Both the position numbers and the translations under genes were made by a program. Source: Gemmatimonadota bacterium (GTDB taxonomy: Bacteria > Latescibacterota > UBA2968 > UBA8231). Taken from it: DNA of 64,000 bases. Each line of letters begins with the position of its first letter. Position 1 is the first letter of the stretch. Below the pieces are notes generated by a model, which searched no databases, was not told the origin of the DNA, and saw nothing but the letters and a program-made list of their open reading frames with translations. Shown one piece after another: positions 61,246 to 64,000 of the stretch. The stretch covers positions 1 to 64,000 of the forward strand of contig JABHFS010000115.1 in NCBI GenBank assembly GCA_018672475.1, in the 5' to 3' direction.

Positions 61246-64000
61246 ATGGAAAATAGAAAAAACATAGATATCTCAACGCTCCGGTCCGACCTTGAAGCCT
61301 CGCAAGGCCAGGAATATTGGCGCAGCTTGGATAATTTGGCCCAGACCGACGAATTTGCCACTATGGTCCAGCGCGAATTTCCCGAACAAGCTTCAGAGTT
61401 AAATGACCCGGTAAGCCGGCGAAACTTCCTTAAGCTCATGAGCGCCTCGTTGGCCTTAGGCGGAGTGACGGGTTGCACGATCCAACCAACAGAGAAAATC
61501 GTGCCGCAAGTCAGAGCTCCGGAAAACGTAATCCCCGGCAAACCGCAATATTTTGCCTCAACTGTTTCATTGGGCGGTATTGGTTCGGGTATTTTAGTTG
61601 AAAGCCACATGGGGCGGCCAACAAAAATAGAGGGCAATCCGGAACACCCCTCTGGTAGCGGCGGGTCGAATCCGCTGACCCAAGCGTCCATTCTCGACCT
61701 CTATGACCCGGACCGCTCTCAAACGGTGCAAAATGCAGGTCGAATTAGCACTTGGAATACGTTTTCTAATGACTTGGCCAAGCAGATTGGCTTACAAGAA
61801 GTCAAAGACGGTGCTGGTCTCCGCATTCTCACTCAGACCATTACTTCCCCAACGCTCGGCAACCAGCTTCAGACCTTACTAACTAAATTTCCCCAAGCTA
61901 AATGGCACCAGTACGAACCAGCCAACCGCGACAATGCCCGCTCTGGTGCGATAATGGCTTTGGGCCAGTCCCTGAACACTTATTATGACCTAAGTCAAGC
62001 GAAGGTCATCCTCTCGCTTGATGCCGATTTTACCAATAGTGGCCCCGGAAGTATCCGCCACGCTCGCGATTTCGCAGCAGGTCGGCGCGTACGGGATGGT
62101 CACAAGAACAGCAATCGTCTGTATACCGTAGAATCGACGCCGAGTCCTACGGGCAGTATCGCTGATCACCGTCTCGCATTGGGCACAGCCGAAATAGAAG
62201 CCTTGGCAATGAAAGTTGCCCAAGGGCTGGGCGTCAAATGGCAAGGGCCAAGCGTCTCTTCTGATTTCTCAGCCCACGACGCTTGGATCGACGCCTTAGT
62301 CGCCGATTTAAAATTAAATCGGGGTTCTAGCCTGGTCATAGCAGGCGACCAACAATCCCCTGCAGTACACGCCCTATCCCACGCTATCAATCAAGCATTG
62401 GGCAATACAGGCAAGACACTCTATTACACAGAGCCACTTGAGGTGGACCCCGTTGACCAACTGCAATCTTTGACGGATTTGGTTGGTGAAATGAACGCTG
62501 GAAAAGTAGACGTCTTACTGGTTCTTGGTGGCAACCCGGCCTACGACGCTCCGGCCGATTTAGATTTTGCGATGGCTCTCGACAAAGTTAGTTATAGAGT
62601 TTATCTGGGGATGTATACCAACGAAACCTCCGAATTAAGTCACTGGCATATTCCCGAATCCCACTACCTTGAAGCTTGGAGCGACAATCGATCGCATACA
62701 GGCCTTGCCAGTATTGTACAGCCACTTATTCAGCCACTGTACAAAACCAAGTCTGTCCATGACCTGCTCGCTGTTTTAACTGGCCAACCAGGCGTGCCTG
62801 GCCTTGAGATCGTCAATAAGTATTGGGAATCTCAGGGCATAGGGGCGATCGCCTGGCGCCGCTCCCTCCACGACGGTTTCATTGAGGGAGCCTCCAGCCC
62901 ATCTACAATGTCGCAGGTCAATGAGTTCAGTTTACCGGCGACAACTGGCCGCCTTAGGGATGAAGAGGATCTCGAAATTCACTTTCGCCCTGATCCACTG
63001 ATTTGGGACGGTCGTTTTGTCAATAATGCATGGTTACAGGAAACTTCTAAGCCAATAACAAAACTTACATGGGACAATGCAGCCTTAGTCAGTCCTGGCA
63101 CAGCTGAACGCCTACGCCTAAAAGGCGAAACGCTCGCGCAGTTGCGTTTTGATGGGCGGGCAATTGATGCGGCTGTTTGGGTTGTGCCCGGACAAGCTGA
63201 TGGCGTTATCACCCTTCATTTGGGGTACGGCCAACAAAGTGCAGGCCGAGTTGGCCGCGGATTGGGCTTTAACGCCTATGCTTTGCGCACTTCTGCAGCC
63301 CTTTGGAGTGGAGTCGGATTACAAGTTACTGGATCCTATGAAGACTACCGTTTGGCCAGCACGCAGGACCACGGTAGCATGGAGGACCGCAACTTAATCC
63401 GCCAGGCCACCCTTGATGAGTATAGCAAGGATCCAAACTTTGCCCATGACCCGCACGACCCACCGGATGATCTAACTCTACACAATCGCACGGACCATCA
63501 ATACACTGGTTACGCTTGGGGCATGGTTATCGACCTTGGAGCTTGCACTGGTTGCAATGCCTGTTCGGTTGCCTGCCAAGCGGAGAATAATATTCCCGTG
63601 GTCGGCAAAGAACAAGTGCTTAATGGGCGGGAAATGTCCTGGATTCGTATTGATCGCTACTATAATGGTGAGATTGATAACCCGGAAATTGTTCATCAAC
63701 CTGTACCTTGTATGCATTGCGAGAACGCTCCTTGCGAACTCGTTTGCCCTGTCGCAGCTACGACGCATAGTGACGAAGGGCTAAACGATATGACCTATAA
63801 CCGCTGTGTGGGTACTCGCTACTGCGCTAATAACTGCCCTTATAAGGTTCGGCGTTTCAACTTCCTGCAATTCGCAGACCGCGATACTGAAAGTCTGAAA
63901 TTGCAACGCAATCCTGATGTCACGACGAGGTCCCGCGGCGTGATGGAAAAATGCACCTACTGCGTCCAACGTATTAATATGGCGCGGATTGAAGCTAAGA
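61246..64000 (+). CDS. actB: Alternative complex III subunit B, incomplete at window end
   Basis: 918 codons from ATG 61246 run off the right edge. N-terminus has the ACIII-typical EYWRSLDNLAQTDEF, then a Tat signal SRRNFLKLMSASLALGG (Arg58-Arg59) and a Gly-Cys that may be lipidated. Residues ~80-740 are a molybdopterin-oxidoreductase-like fold without a visible cofactor Cys/Ser ligand or 4Fe-4S motif at its N-terminus, as in ActB1. From ~763 comes the iron-sulfur part (ActB2) with CTGCNACSVAC, PCMHCENAPCELVCP, CVGTRYCANNCPY and CTYC. The fusion of both parts is the rule for ActB. actC (NrfD-like) and the rest should lie to the right. Confidence 0.95.
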   Translation, partial: MENRKNIDISTLRSDLEASQGQEYWRSLDNLAQTDEFATMVQREFPEQASELNDPVSRRNFLKLMSASLALGGVTGCTIQPTEKIVPQVRAPENVIPGKPQYFASTVSLGGIGSGILVESHMGRPTKIEGNPEHPSGSGGSNPLTQASILDLYDPDRSQTVQNAGRISTWNTFSNDLAKQIGLQEVKDGAGLRILTQTITSPTLGNQLQTLLTKFPQAKWHQYEPANRDNARSGAIMALGQSLNTYYDLSQAKVILSLDADFTNSGPGSIRHARDFAAGRRVRDGHKNSNRLYTVESTPSPTGSIADHRLALGTAEIEALAMKVAQGLGVKWQGPSVSSDFSAHDAWIDALVADLKLNRGSSLVIAGDQQSPAVHALSHAINQALGNTGKTLYYTEPLEVDPVDQLQSLTDLVGEMNAGKVDVLLVLGGNPAYDAPADLDFAMALDKVSYRVYLGMYTNETSELSHWHIPESHYLEAWSDNRSHTGLASIVQPLIQPLYKTKSVHDLLAVLTGQPGVPGLEIVNKYWESQGIGAIAWRRSLHDGFIEGASSPSTMSQVNEFSLPATTGRLRDEEDLEIHFRPDPLIWDGRFVNNAWLQETSKPITKLTWDNAALVSPGTAERLRLKGETLAQLRFDGRAIDAAVWVVPGQADGVITLHLGYGQQSAGRVGRGLGFNAYALRTSAALWSGVGLQVTGSYEDYRLASTQDHGSMEDRNLIRQATLDEYSKDPNFAHDPHDPPDDLTLHNRTDHQYTGYAWGMVIDLGACTGCNACSVACQAENNIPVVGKEQVLNGREMSWIRIDRYYNGEIDNPEIVHQPVPCMHCENAPCELVCPVAATTHSDEGLNDMTYNRCVGTRYCANNCPYKVRRFNFLQFADRDTESLKLQRNPDVTTRSRGVMEKCTYCVQRINMARIEAK

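Overview
The window is chromosomal DNA of a Gram-negative bacterium. Support for this: a heme-bearing outer-membrane barrel, several lipoproteins and exported proteins, a GDP-mannose pathway enzyme, and the start of an alternative complex III operon (actA, actB). The short primary-type sigma factor without a visible region 1.1, alternative complex III, a bacterial microcompartment (BMC) shell gene beside a fuculose-phosphate-type aldolase, and a mix of core genes all fit a member of the FCB group or a neighbouring candidate phylum such as Latescibacterota. That placement is an inference from gene content; there is no rRNA gene here to test it.

Layout. 1-5986: an acidic repeat protein cut by the window edge, a ThiT-like thiamin transporter subunit, then a leftward BMC-type cluster (shell protein, YbhN-like membrane protein, class II aldolase, TPR-parvulin protein) and, divergently, a cytochrome-barrel fusion. 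6117-10595: rqcH and valS. 10760-15856: a rightward chain of overlapping genes (small membrane protein, murQ, aldo/keto reductase, hypothetical, DSD1-like PLP enzyme, HU/IHF, sulfatase-fold protein). 15844-26839: mostly leftward metabolic and envelope genes including hemL, an orphan FliN-type protein, a THUMP protein, the YfmH/YfmF peptidase pair and an ABC exporter. 27436-34757: trmJ, esterase, gmd, gcvP, gcvT, coaE. 34999-46293: a proteostasis and nucleic-acid block with clpP, an EpmA-like ligase, clpX, a cold-shock-domain protein, an AI-2E family permease carrying an inserted Ig-like domain, trxA, holA and rnr. 46378-53430: YihY, a broken inositol phosphatase, a TIM-barrel protein, a DUF2225-GGDEF fusion, a primary-type sigma factor, rph, a DnaC-like loader and smpB. 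53500-60315: tRNA-Leu, glyoxalase, a MerR-like regulator with a structured 3' RNA, and a three-gene operon of unknown function (repeat protein, DUF815-type ATPase, coiled-coil J-domain protein), followed by a decaying stretch with tRNA-Arg and a frameshifted cold-shock gene. 60586-64000: actA and actB.

Several promoters of one type are readable by eye: TTGACA or a close match, 17 bases, then TAnnnT or a near match. They lie before coaE, clpP, trxA, the sigma gene, the cold-shock/clpX pair and the BMC cluster. Five intrinsic terminators or terminator-like hairpins are also clear. Three or four genes are visibly broken (class V aminotransferase, inositol monophosphatase, CspA-like, and an unknown small gene), so the genome is losing genes locally.

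The best candidates for something undescribed are the 54674-59287 operon, in which the last gene has no standard start codon and shares the frame of the ATPase across one TGA; the minimal BMC locus with a YbhN-type membrane protein; the permease with an Ig-like insert; and the DUF2225 protein fused to a degenerate GGDEF domain.
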